Assembly: GCA_001417715.1 (NCBI GenBank)
Contig: BBRT01000050.1
Location: forward strand, 1 to 64,000
DNA: 64,000 bases
Direction of reading: 5' to 3'
Source: Candidatus Symbiothrix dinenymphae
Lineage (GTDB): Bacteria; Bacteroidota; Bacteroidia; Bacteroidales; Azobacteroidaceae
Shown: in pieces, positions 44,340 to 52,368 of the stretch
How the letters are laid out: the number at the start of each line of letters is the position of its first letter
Position numbering within the stretch: position 1 is the stretch's first letter
Translations under genes and position numbers: made by a program
The notes under the pieces: model-generated
What the model was told of the DNA's origin: nothing
Database searches by the model: none
Seen by the model: the letters and a program-made list of their open reading frames with translations, nothing else

Positions 44340-47300
44340 CTAAAAGGATACTTGCAATCCCACGTTAAACCTCCTGTTAAGCGGATAGCCAAGTCCGTTG
44401 CCGCCGAGTTCAGGGTCCCACAATTTGAAGGCACTGAACGTAGCCAGGTTTTCGGCACTGAAGTATAGTCGGCAACCTTGCATCTTGATTTTTGCTATTG
44501 CCGGAAAGTTGTAGCCGAGTTCTATTGACTTCAAGCGCAGGAACGAGCCGTCGCGCAACCACCAGGTGGACGAAACCGTATTATTGGGAATTGCCTCCAT
44601 CGACAAGCGGGGCCAGGCAGCATGTACATCGGGATTGGCTTCCGTCCATGAATTTTCGCCTATGAAAGAAAGCGCACCACGGTTGTTGTAGAACGGTGAA
44701 ATAGCTCCGGGGTCAATGAAAAATGATACCCTTGCATTCCCTTGAAAGAAGAAGGAAAAATCAAATTTCTTAAACCCTGCCGACAATCCGAAACCGTACT
44801 GAATTTCCGGCACCGATGGGTAGCCGAGGGGAATTTTGTCGTTAGTATCTACTTTGCCATCACCGTTAATGTCGCTATATTTGATGTCGCCCGCCATGAT
44901 ATTTCCTCCTGCTCCTACGGTCTGTGGGGGCGAATTGCGTATTTCATTCTCGTCCACAAAGAGCCTTTCGGCTGCATAGCCATACAGTTGACTGTAGTTA
45001 CGCCCCACCTGGCTCAAATATTTGTCCTTATAATTCGGCTCATCCAATTTAAGGTATTTATTGACGGAATATGTCAAGTTGCCCCGTCCGGTGAGCCAGA
45101 AATCCTTGTTGAAAAAATGCTGATAGTCGATGGAACCGTCAATTCCCTGCGTTTGCAGTTCGCCGACATTGCCTTTCGGCACGACTTCCAGCCCTGCTGA
45201 TGCGGGGAGATTATTTCTGGACAAATAAATGTTGCTCCGGTTATCGCGGAATATATCCACCTGCAATTTCAAGTCTGTGCCTCTGAAAAAGCCCAATTCC
45301 AGCCCAAGATTGTATTTCGTGGAAACTTCCCAGGTGATGTCGGGATTGGCATAACGGGCGATGCTATATCCGTTGTATGTATTACTTAACGAATTACCCC
45401 ACCGGTATGGACTGCCGGTCGTGTTAATATTCGACAAGAAAAAGAACCTCTCCTCCCGTGTGGCGATGGCGTCGTTGCCCACCTGTCCGTAAGTAAATTT
45501 CAGTTTCAACAAACTGATGGATTCTTTCATCGACTCCCAAAACGCTTCGTTGGAAGCCAACCATCCGGCACCTATGGAGGGGAAAAATCCGAATTGCTTA
45601 TCTCCTGTGAACTTTTCGGAACCATTGTAACCAAATGCAAATTCGGCAAAATAGCGGTTATCGTAATCGTAGGTAGCCCTGCCGGAAATACCAGCATTCC
45701 TTTCGGGCAATGTTTTATAGATGGTACCATTATTACCGTCTGTCAGCACGGACTCCTCCGCCAGAGCCACAACCATCGCTCCTACGGAATGGTTGCCGAA
45801 TTGACGGTCCCAGTTCAGCCGTCCTTCGTAATAATAATGGGTAGTACCTTCGCGAGTGCCTTCCACATTGCCAAGAAAAGCCTGTCCTGTAGTAGGGTTG
45901 AGACCCAGCAAAGTGTATTGCTTCGTAATCGGGTCGTAGGTATTCAACGAATAGTGATATGGAGTTAACTTACGTTTGCTGGAAGCAAGCCCCCATACAT
46001 TGGCAGAAACTTTTGCCTGAAATTTTAATCCTTCGGTAAGGAAATCCAAATCCTGCAGCAGTGTCGCCTGTGTGATAATCGTACTTTCGTCCTGATTGTT
46101 ATATCCCTTCACCATTTCGGCATACGGGTTGGCGCGGAGAGTAGTACCGGATGAATAAACACTTCCAAACAGAGTGTGTCTTGTGGAGCGATTGGCTTCG
46201 TCCGGCTCATATACAGCGGGAAAATCCACCGGATTGCTACCCATCACCATGTCGAAGATGTCGCTTGCCGAGGTGTAGGGTCCGGTATATCTTTCGAAAC
46301 GTCCCTGAATACGGGTGTCCAGTGTGGTGGTTTTGCTCAGTTTGAAAATGACATTACTCCGCAGGTGGAACCGATTGATATCGATATTGTTGTTGTAATT
46401 GTTCCGACCGTCCACTTTCAGCAAACCCGTTTCGTTTTCGTATCCTCCGGCAACATAGTAGGTAGCCACCGTGCCACCGCCTGAAACGTTCAGGTTGGCT
46501 TTGGTGTTTGTGGTCTGCTTCTTGAACAGTGCATCATACCAATTGACATTGGGATAAATCATCGGATTTTCTCCCCGAGCGGTGGAATAGATTTTCTGCT
46601 CGCTGTATTTTGGAGTCGCATTGGGGTTGCGTGACAACTGTGTTTGATTGCTCAAACGCATATAAGCCACCCCATCCATCAGTTCAGGCATTTGTGTAGG
46701 CGTCGCCACATTTACGTCCACCCTTGCGCTGATTTTTGCAGGACCCTCACGTCCCGACTTGGTAGATACCAGAATGATACCATTAGCACCTCTTGCACCG
46801 TAGAGCACGGTTGCCGAAGCGTCTTTCAACACGGAGAAACTCTCAATGTCGTCAGGCTGAATGCGGGCAAGGTCGTCGGTGGTCACCTCAAAGCCGTCAA
46901 TAAGAATCAACGGGTCTTTTTTGTAGCCGAAGGTAGTAACGCCGCGCACAAAGAACTTGGCATTGTCGGCACCCGGCTCACCCGTCGTCTGGTAGGAGAT
47001 AACCCCCGGAATCTTACCGGCAAAAGCGGCGGTAAGGTTGGAGGCAGGCACCCTGAGGTCGGAGGCTTTAATTGTCTCAATGGAGGCAATCACGCTACTC
47101 TTCTTCTGCTTGCCGAAAGCAACCACAGTCACTTCGTCCAACTCATTCGACTTGGGCTTGAGCGGAATCACAAGACTCGTCTTGTCGCCCACCTCCACAG
47201 TGTAGAGGTCATACCCCAAAAACGTAACGTCCAAAACATCCGTCGGCGAAACGTCGATTTTGAACGAACCATCCAAGTCGGTAGCCACTCCACGAGTGCT

Positions 47301-47520
47301 CCCTTTGATGGTGATGTTGACTCCGGGCATTCCATCCCCGGCTTCATCGTACACGAAACCGGTAACGGTCTTTGTCCGTGCCGACGCATTTGTCACTTGC
47401 GGCGCCTCCTGGAGTGCTTCAGCGCGAATGTTTTGCGCCCCCCCCCCCCAAGAGAATGCTGCTTAGAAGCAAACTTTTTGCAAAGTTTGCAAACTTCCTG
47501 TTTTTACACTTTTTCTTCAT
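44340..47520 (-). CDS. SusC/RagA TonB-dependent transporter with poly-G phase tract in its signal peptide (OFF as sequenced)
   Basis: From ATG 47520 the leader encodes MKKKCKNRKFANFAKSLLL, SSILL, then a G12 run (47449-47438). With 12 G the frame hits TGA within ten codons. With 11 or 14 G it reads on through GGGAQNIRAEALQEAPQV into TNASARTKTVTGF and the full 1018-residue transporter. That gives a plausible signal peptide cut after RAEA. The remainder is intact: carboxypeptidase-regulatory-like domain, plug (IESFSVLKDASATVLYGARG) and barrel ending in VGLQVSF. No alternative start downstream of the tract would supply a signal peptide. The family imports oligosaccharides with SusD and TonB energy. 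Confidence 0.88.
47438..47449 (-). repeat. Homopolymeric G12 tract (minus strand) in SusC signal peptide
   Basis: Twelve C on plus between GCG and AAGAGAATG. ATG 47520 is 124 bases upstream of the open transporter frame at 47396, one base too many for in-frame reading. Confidence 0.93.
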
Positions 47521-47581
47521 AAAAATAACTTTTAATGTTTAACAAATTTTTTTGTGAATTGCCACTATAACAATTCGGCGG

Positions 47582-47589
47582 CAAAGGTA
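47582..47589 (-). promoter_or_regulatory. Promoter of the second SusC/D operon
   Basis: TACCTTTG on the minus strand with a TTG about 20 bases upstream. It is identical in context to the promoter at 12916-12923 and lies 55 bases after the lipA stop. Confidence 0.8.
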
Positions 47590-47622
47590 AAGAATGTTTT
47601 TTGAATAAACAATAGGTTTTCT

Positions 47623-47652
47623 AAACTTTAACACTTCGTTGTGTTAAAGTTT
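47623..47652. promoter_or_regulatory. Dyad operator candidate, copy 2
   Basis: AAACTTTAACAC-TTCGTT-GTGTTAAAGTTT. The lipA stop codon (47646-47644) falls inside it. Compared with copy 1, the arms gain one matched pair while the centre differs. Confidence 0.6.
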
Positions 47653-48522
47653 GTTAATTTCGTTATTATCGTCATTGCGGGCTTGACCCGCACCCGCATC
47701 AGAATGATAGGATGAGCGCACCAGCGGACCGCTCTCCACATGCTTAAAGCCCATGGATTGCGCTAATTTTTTGTATGTTGCGAATTGGTCGGGGTGGATG
47801 TATTCTGTCACGGGTACATTGTGCTTCGTTGGTTGCAGGTATTGTCCGATGCTCAGTAGTCGGCATCCTGCGTTGCAGGCGTCGTTCAGGGTTTCTTCAA
47901 CCTCCTCTGAGGTTTCGCCCAAGCCCAGCATTAGCCCTGTTTTGGTTGGGATTTCGGCTTCGGCTACCTGTTTCAGCACTGCCAAGCTGGTTTCGTATTT
48001 TGCTACACTGCGAATTTCGGGGGTCAGTCGGCGCACCGTTTCCAGATTGTGCGAAATGATGTTGGGATGTGTGTCAATCACCTGTGCGACAAGCGATTGA
48101 TTGCCTCGAAAGTCGGGAATTAGCACCTCGATGCTTACCTCGGGAGTTGCCTGTTTAATTGCTTCGATTGTTGCTGCCCAATGTGCTGCGCCGCCGTCGG
48201 GGAGGTCGTCGCGGTCAACAGACGTGACGACGGCGTGTTTCAAGCCTAACTGTTGCACGGCTTCGGCAATTTTGCGTGGTTCATCGCTGTCCAGCGGCAA
48301 CGGACGTCCCGATTTGGTGTTGCAGAACTTGCATGAGCGCGTGCAGATGTCGCCCGCAATCATAAACGTTGCCGTTCGGTGGTTCCAACACTCGCCGCGG
48401 TTGGGGCAGCGACCACTCTCGCAGATGGTGTGGAGCGAATGCCCCCTGAGGATGTTGCCGGTGGTGGAAAAGTCGGCGGTGTTGCCGAGTTTTATTTTGA
48501 GCCAGTCGGGTTTGCGTTGCAT
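47644..48522 (-). CDS. lipA: Lipoyl synthase
   Basis: 292 aa radical-SAM enzyme. CESGRCPNRGEC binds the auxiliary 4Fe-4S cluster, CTRSCKFC binds the SAM cluster, and RSSY near the end is the family C-terminal motif. It inserts two sulfurs into octanoyl groups of lipoate-dependent enzymes. The last ~16 residues after RSSYHSDA (GAGQARNDDNNEINKL) are encoded by the REP element and cassette sequence at 47645-47692, so the native end has been replaced. The start overlaps the upstream gene's stop by one base. Confidence 0.96.
   Translation of the reverse strand: MQRKPDWLKIKLGNTADFSTTGNILRGHSLHTICESGRCPNRGECWNHRTATFMIAGDICTRSCKFCNTKSGRPLPLDSDEPRKIAEAVQQLGLKHAVVTSVDRDDLPDGGAAHWAATIEAIKQATPEVSIEVLIPDFRGNQSLVAQVIDTHPNIISHNLETVRRLTPEIRSVAKYETSLAVLKQVAEAEIPTKTGLMLGLGETSEEVEETLNDACNAGCRLLSIGQYLQPTKHNVPVTEYIHPDQFATYKKLAQSMGFKHVESGPLVRSSYHSDAGAGQARNDDNNEINKL
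47671..47692. repeat. REP-like palindrome at the lipA 3' end
   Basis: Same element as 13005-13026. It marks the outer boundary of the sequence shared by the two SusC/D regulatory cassettes. Confidence 0.85.
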
Positions 48523-50696
48523 TAATTATTGACTTCCAAAAATTTGATGATGCGGTTGTAGAGATGCAACCGCGTTTCGTTGCCGGGCAGGCTGTGATTT
48601 TTGTTGGGGTAGAGTTGCATATCAACGATTTTGTCTGCCTTCATGAGGGCTGTGGCGTACTCCATCGTGTTTTGCAGATGCACATTATCGTCCGAAGTGC
48701 CGTGCACGATGAGCAACCGGCTGTTCAGTTTGCTTGCCAATTCCAATGGCGACCCTTCTTTGTAGCCCTCCGGATTTTCTTGTGGCGTGCGCATGTAACG
48801 CTCCGAATAGACGGTGTCGTAAAACTTCCAGTCAGTGACCGGAGCCACGGCAATGCCCGCTTGGAATATGCCTGTGCTGCGACTTAATGCCATCAACGTG
48901 TTAAATCCGCCAAAGCTCCAGCCCCAGATGGCGATGCGTTTTTTGTCGATAAAGGGCTGCTCGGCAAGGTATTGGGCGGCTGCAATTTGGTCGTCCGACT
49001 CCTTCACGCCCAATTTCATATAGGTGCATTTGCGAAAATCGGTGCCTCGCGCACCTGTGCCACGACCATCCACGCAGGCAATCACATAGCCCTGCTCGGC
49101 GAGGTAGCTCTCCCAAGCCGTTTTGTAAACGTCCAAAACTTCCTGCGAATTGGGTCCCGAATATTGCGTCATCAACACCGGATACTGTTTGGAGGCATCA
49201 AAATCGGTGGGTTTAATCAGCCATCCGTTCAGCTCGTCGCCGTTTGGGGTGGTGAACGTAAAAAACTCTTTGGCAGGCAAAAGCGTTTCTGCCAGAGTGG
49301 TTTTTAGTGCCTTATTGTCTTGCAACACAGCCCATTCCTTGCCCTGCTCGTCCCGAATAGTGGTGACGGGAGGCGTTGTGGTGTTGTGAAAAGTGTGGAC
49401 AAAGTATTTGTAATTGCCGGTGAACGCGGCATCGTTAGTGCCGACTTGTGTGGAGAGTTTTGTTTTAACTCCCTTTGCATCAATCTTATAAATCGCGCGT
49501 TGTAGCGGACTTTCTTCTGCCGACTGGTAATACACCGTCTTTGTGGAGGGGTTAAAACCGTAGAATTTGGTCACATCCCAATCGCCTGTTGTGATTTGCT
49601 TTTCGCCCGCGCCCGTCATCGAATACATATATATATGTGCAAAACCGCTTTTTTCGCTCACATACATGAAATTGTCTGCCGAAAAAGCAATCGCCAAAAT
49701 CCAGTCTTCCGGTATGTATTGTTTGCTTTCTTCGTACAAAACCTGCTTCGCAACCGTTGATTTGGCATTCACAAAATACATCTTGAAGTGGTTTTGTTGC
49801 CGGTTGAGCGTCATCACCGCCAACTGTTCCGCGTTTGGCGTGAATTGGATGCGCGGGATGTAGCCGTCAGCATCCAGTGGCACCTCCATTTTTTTCGTGT
49901 CTTTTGTGCTGATATTGTACACGTAACAGGCTACTGTAGAGTTGTTTTCGCCCGCTTTAGGGTATTTGTAAGTGTGAACACCCGGATATAAATTGCCGTC
50001 GAACAGTTGCATGGAGTAGGTTGGCACCGCCGTTTCATCGGTTTTCAAGTATGCCAAAAACTGATTGTCCTCATCGCACGACCACGACAGCATATTGGTC
50101 TGTGCAAATTCCTCCTCGTAGACCCAGTCGGTGATGCCGTTCAGGATTTTGTCCGCCGCCCCGTCCTTCGTGACCCGAATTTCGGTGTCGAAATCGAATT
50201 TTTTGACCCAAATATCATTGTCGCGCACAAACGCCGCCATCCGTCCGTTGGGCGAAAAAGTTGGAATCATAATTTTGCCTGTGGTGTCGGAAAGGGGTTT
50301 GAGATAGTTGCGGCGCACATCGAAGTCATACACATTGGCTTTCCACGAGCGGCGATAAATTTTTTCCTTTTCGTTCCACACCAAAATCCGAAAGCCGCGT
50401 TCCGGGTCAATCACATAGCCCTCAATGGCATTCAGCTTGGTGTTTCGCACCTTATCCACATGAAAAAGCGTCTCAACCAGCTTCCCCGTCTTGTAAGCAT
50501 ACTTCAAAATAGCCTTGCCGTCGTCGCTCAGCACGCTATAATGCTCGCCATCGGGCATCGGCTGCATAGCAGGAACGCGCTTAGGAGCAAATTTCCCCTC
50601 CACTATGTCTTTCAACTCCAACGAGTTACCGGCAGCCTGCATCTGCAAACCCATCGCGCCCATCAAGCAAATAAACAATATCAATCGTGTTTTCAT
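48522..50696 (-). CDS. Dipeptidyl peptidase IV (S9B family)
   Basis: 724 aa from ATG 50696, which begins a clear signal peptide (MKTRLILFICLMGAMGLQMQ). The DPP-IV beta-propeller leads into an alpha/beta hydrolase domain with IWGWSFGGFNTL (catalytic Ser near residue 594), then TSDDNVHL (Asp) and NKNHSLPG (His). It removes X-Pro dipeptides from peptides in the periplasm, fitting a peptide-fermenting lifestyle. The frame runs back to 50735, but that overlaps the promoter. lipA starts on the last base of its stop. Confidence 0.93.
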   Translation of the reverse strand: MKTRLILFICLMGAMGLQMQAAGNSLELKDIVEGKFAPKRVPAMQPMPDGEHYSVLSDDGKAILKYAYKTGKLVETLFHVDKVRNTKLNAIEGYVIDPERGFRILVWNEKEKIYRRSWKANVYDFDVRRNYLKPLSDTTGKIMIPTFSPNGRMAAFVRDNDIWVKKFDFDTEIRVTKDGAADKILNGITDWVYEEEFAQTNMLSWSCDEDNQFLAYLKTDETAVPTYSMQLFDGNLYPGVHTYKYPKAGENNSTVACYVYNISTKDTKKMEVPLDADGYIPRIQFTPNAEQLAVMTLNRQQNHFKMYFVNAKSTVAKQVLYEESKQYIPEDWILAIAFSADNFMYVSEKSGFAHIYMYSMTGAGEKQITTGDWDVTKFYGFNPSTKTVYYQSAEESPLQRAIYKIDAKGVKTKLSTQVGTNDAAFTGNYKYFVHTFHNTTTPPVTTIRDEQGKEWAVLQDNKALKTTLAETLLPAKEFFTFTTPNGDELNGWLIKPTDFDASKQYPVLMTQYSGPNSQEVLDVYKTAWESYLAEQGYVIACVDGRGTGARGTDFRKCTYMKLGVKESDDQIAAAQYLAEQPFIDKKRIAIWGWSFGGFNTLMALSRSTGIFQAGIAVAPVTDWKFYDTVYSERYMRTPQENPEGYKEGSPLELASKLNSRLLIVHGTSDDNVHLQNTMEYATALMKADKIVDMQLYPNKNHSLPGNETRLHLYNRIIKFLEVNN

Positions 50697-50724
50697 CAAT
50701 CTGTTTTTTTTGAAAATTTTGGGA

Positions 50725-50732
50725 CAAAAGTA
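50725..50732 (-). promoter_or_regulatory. Promoter of the DPP-IV/lipA operon
   Basis: TACTTTTG on the minus strand, 29 bases before ATG 50696. It excludes a start at 50735. Confidence 0.65.
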
Positions 50733-50786
50733 CAAAAATATTTCATACCGTTGTTTCCGCCGGTGAAAAAAAAGATAACCAACATC

Positions 50787-52268
50787 TCAAAAAATCCCCA
50801 GCAGCAACTTCTCCAGCTCTTTCCGAATAGCCTTGTCGGTGCCTGTGAAGTTGTTGGCAATTAGCACTATAGCATACTGCTTCTCGTCTTTTGTGATGTA
50901 GCCTGCATACGCCCTCACCCTGCCCATACTGCCGCTTTTCAGTTGCGCGTGCCCTTGTAGTGGCGTGCCGCGCAGAAAACTTGCCACCGTGCCTTCGAGT
51001 CCGGCTTTGGGGAGGGAGGCTGTGAATGCCTCTGCTTGCTCGGATTTTGTGGCCATATATATCAGGAGGTTGCACAGAAAGGCGGTTGTCAGCTTGTCGG
51101 CGGCTGCTATGCCGCTGCCATCGTGCATCCAGAGCGATGAGGTGTCGATGCCTTTTTTTTTCCAATGCGCATGTATCACTTGGATGCCCTTGCCTGCCGA
51201 TGAAAATACTTCTCCCTTTTGGGGCTTGTAGCGTAAGCCCAGTGTTCGCAGCAGGGCTTCGGCATAGAGATTTTGGCTTTTCTCGTTAGTGATGCGCACA
51301 ATTTGGCTCAGTGGGGGCGAATAGGTTGTGATAAGTTCTGTGCGGCTTTCCGGCATCTGCCGATTTGCCTCTGCCAATAGCCGATAGCAGGTGGGGGTGC
51401 CCTCTATCGTCAGGCTACTATCCGCCGTCAGCTGTGTGTGGAGGTATTGAGCCATGTATAGTGCGGGGTCGGGTATGTCGCCTTTCAGCAAATATGCCAA
51501 TTTGTTTGCGGGAACAACGCCATAGAGATAGCGTTCGTTTGCGAATGGTGAGCCGATGATGAACGTACTGTCCGTAGCCACCGAGTCGGTTTTCAGGTAG
51601 TTGTGAAACCGCAAAGACGGGACAGGTGGCACGCAGGACGCGATTTCAGGCTTACTCCCCACCACGCTGTCGGTATTGAGATAGAGCTGATACCGGTTGT
51701 CGAAGACATTGAGTCCGTAGCAGCCCGCGCCGTAATGGCTGCCCATGTCTTCGCTCACCCATTTCATGGATATGCCCTCCGTATCAAAAATGCTCTCATC
51801 GGCTATCACAGAGCCGCATATCGTGTGGATACCTTGCTCGATAAGCGTTTTTTGCCATATCGGAAAAAAGGTGTTTTGGTCGGGGGTATAGCTGCGGGGG
51901 GATGTTGCCAAATACGAGGAGCCGAGCGTAGGGTCGCCGCTCCCCCGTATGTATAAACTGCCTGTGAGCATGCTGTCGGTCAGTTCGCCATCATATTCCA
52001 AGGTCGTTGGGAAGCGATAGTCGGCACCAAGCACTTCGAGGGCGGTGGCGGTGGTCACCAATTTCAGCACCGAAGCCGGAATCAATTTGCGGTCGGCGTC
52101 GTATGCACAAAGCGTTTTGCCACTGTTCACATCCTTCACCAGCAAAGAAAAACTCGCCCCGCGCATACTCTCATGAGCCAAAAACTGCTTCAGCGCCGGA
52201 GGCGCTTGCGCCGCCGTGAAGGGGATAAAACAGATTAAAAATAGTGCTGTGAGGCATTTGCATTTCAT
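50787..52268 (-). CDS. dacB: D-alanyl-D-alanine carboxypeptidase/endopeptidase (PBP4-type, S13)
   Basis: 493 aa with a signal peptide. Penicillin-binding motifs: PASVLKLVTT (SxxK), DGSGIAAADK (SxN position, here SGI) and KSGSMG (KTG position, here KSG). The insert domain between the first two motifs is of normal PBP4 length. It trims or cleaves peptidoglycan cross-links. The promoter ends five bases before the ATG, so the mRNA may be leaderless. Confidence 0.94.
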   Translation of the reverse strand: MKCKCLTALFLICFIPFTAAQAPPALKQFLAHESMRGASFSLLVKDVNSGKTLCAYDADRKLIPASVLKLVTTATALEVLGADYRFPTTLEYDGELTDSMLTGSLYIRGSGDPTLGSSYLATSPRSYTPDQNTFFPIWQKTLIEQGIHTICGSVIADESIFDTEGISMKWVSEDMGSHYGAGCYGLNVFDNRYQLYLNTDSVVGSKPEIASCVPPVPSLRFHNYLKTDSVATDSTFIIGSPFANERYLYGVVPANKLAYLLKGDIPDPALYMAQYLHTQLTADSSLTIEGTPTCYRLLAEANRQMPESRTELITTYSPPLSQIVRITNEKSQNLYAEALLRTLGLRYKPQKGEVFSSAGKGIQVIHAHWKKKGIDTSSLWMHDGSGIAAADKLTTAFLCNLLIYMATKSEQAEAFTASLPKAGLEGTVASFLRGTPLQGHAQLKSGSMGRVRAYAGYITKDEKQYAIVLIANNFTGTDKAIRKELEKLLLGIF

Positions 52269-52273
52269 GGCTG

Positions 52274-52281
52274 CAAAGGTA
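52274..52281 (-). promoter_or_regulatory. dacB: Promoter of dacB, almost touching the start codon
   Basis: TACCTTTG on the minus strand with only CAGCC between it and ATG 52268. Bacteroidetes transcription usually starts a few bases after this motif, which implies no or almost no 5' leader. Confidence 0.65.
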
Positions 52282-52334
52282 CGAAATAGTTATGAGTTAT
52301 GAGTTGTTTTTTAATTTTTTGGCAAAAAAAGTTG

Positions 52335-52342
52335 TACCTTTG
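52335..52342 (+). promoter_or_regulatory. Promoter of the type IIG restriction-modification gene
   Basis: TACCTTTG followed by CCCC, 27 bases before ATG 52369. TTATGAGTTATGAGTT repeats lie upstream at 52289-52304. Confidence 0.75.
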
Positions 52343-52368
52343 CCCCGATTTAAAATTGCAATTATAAT

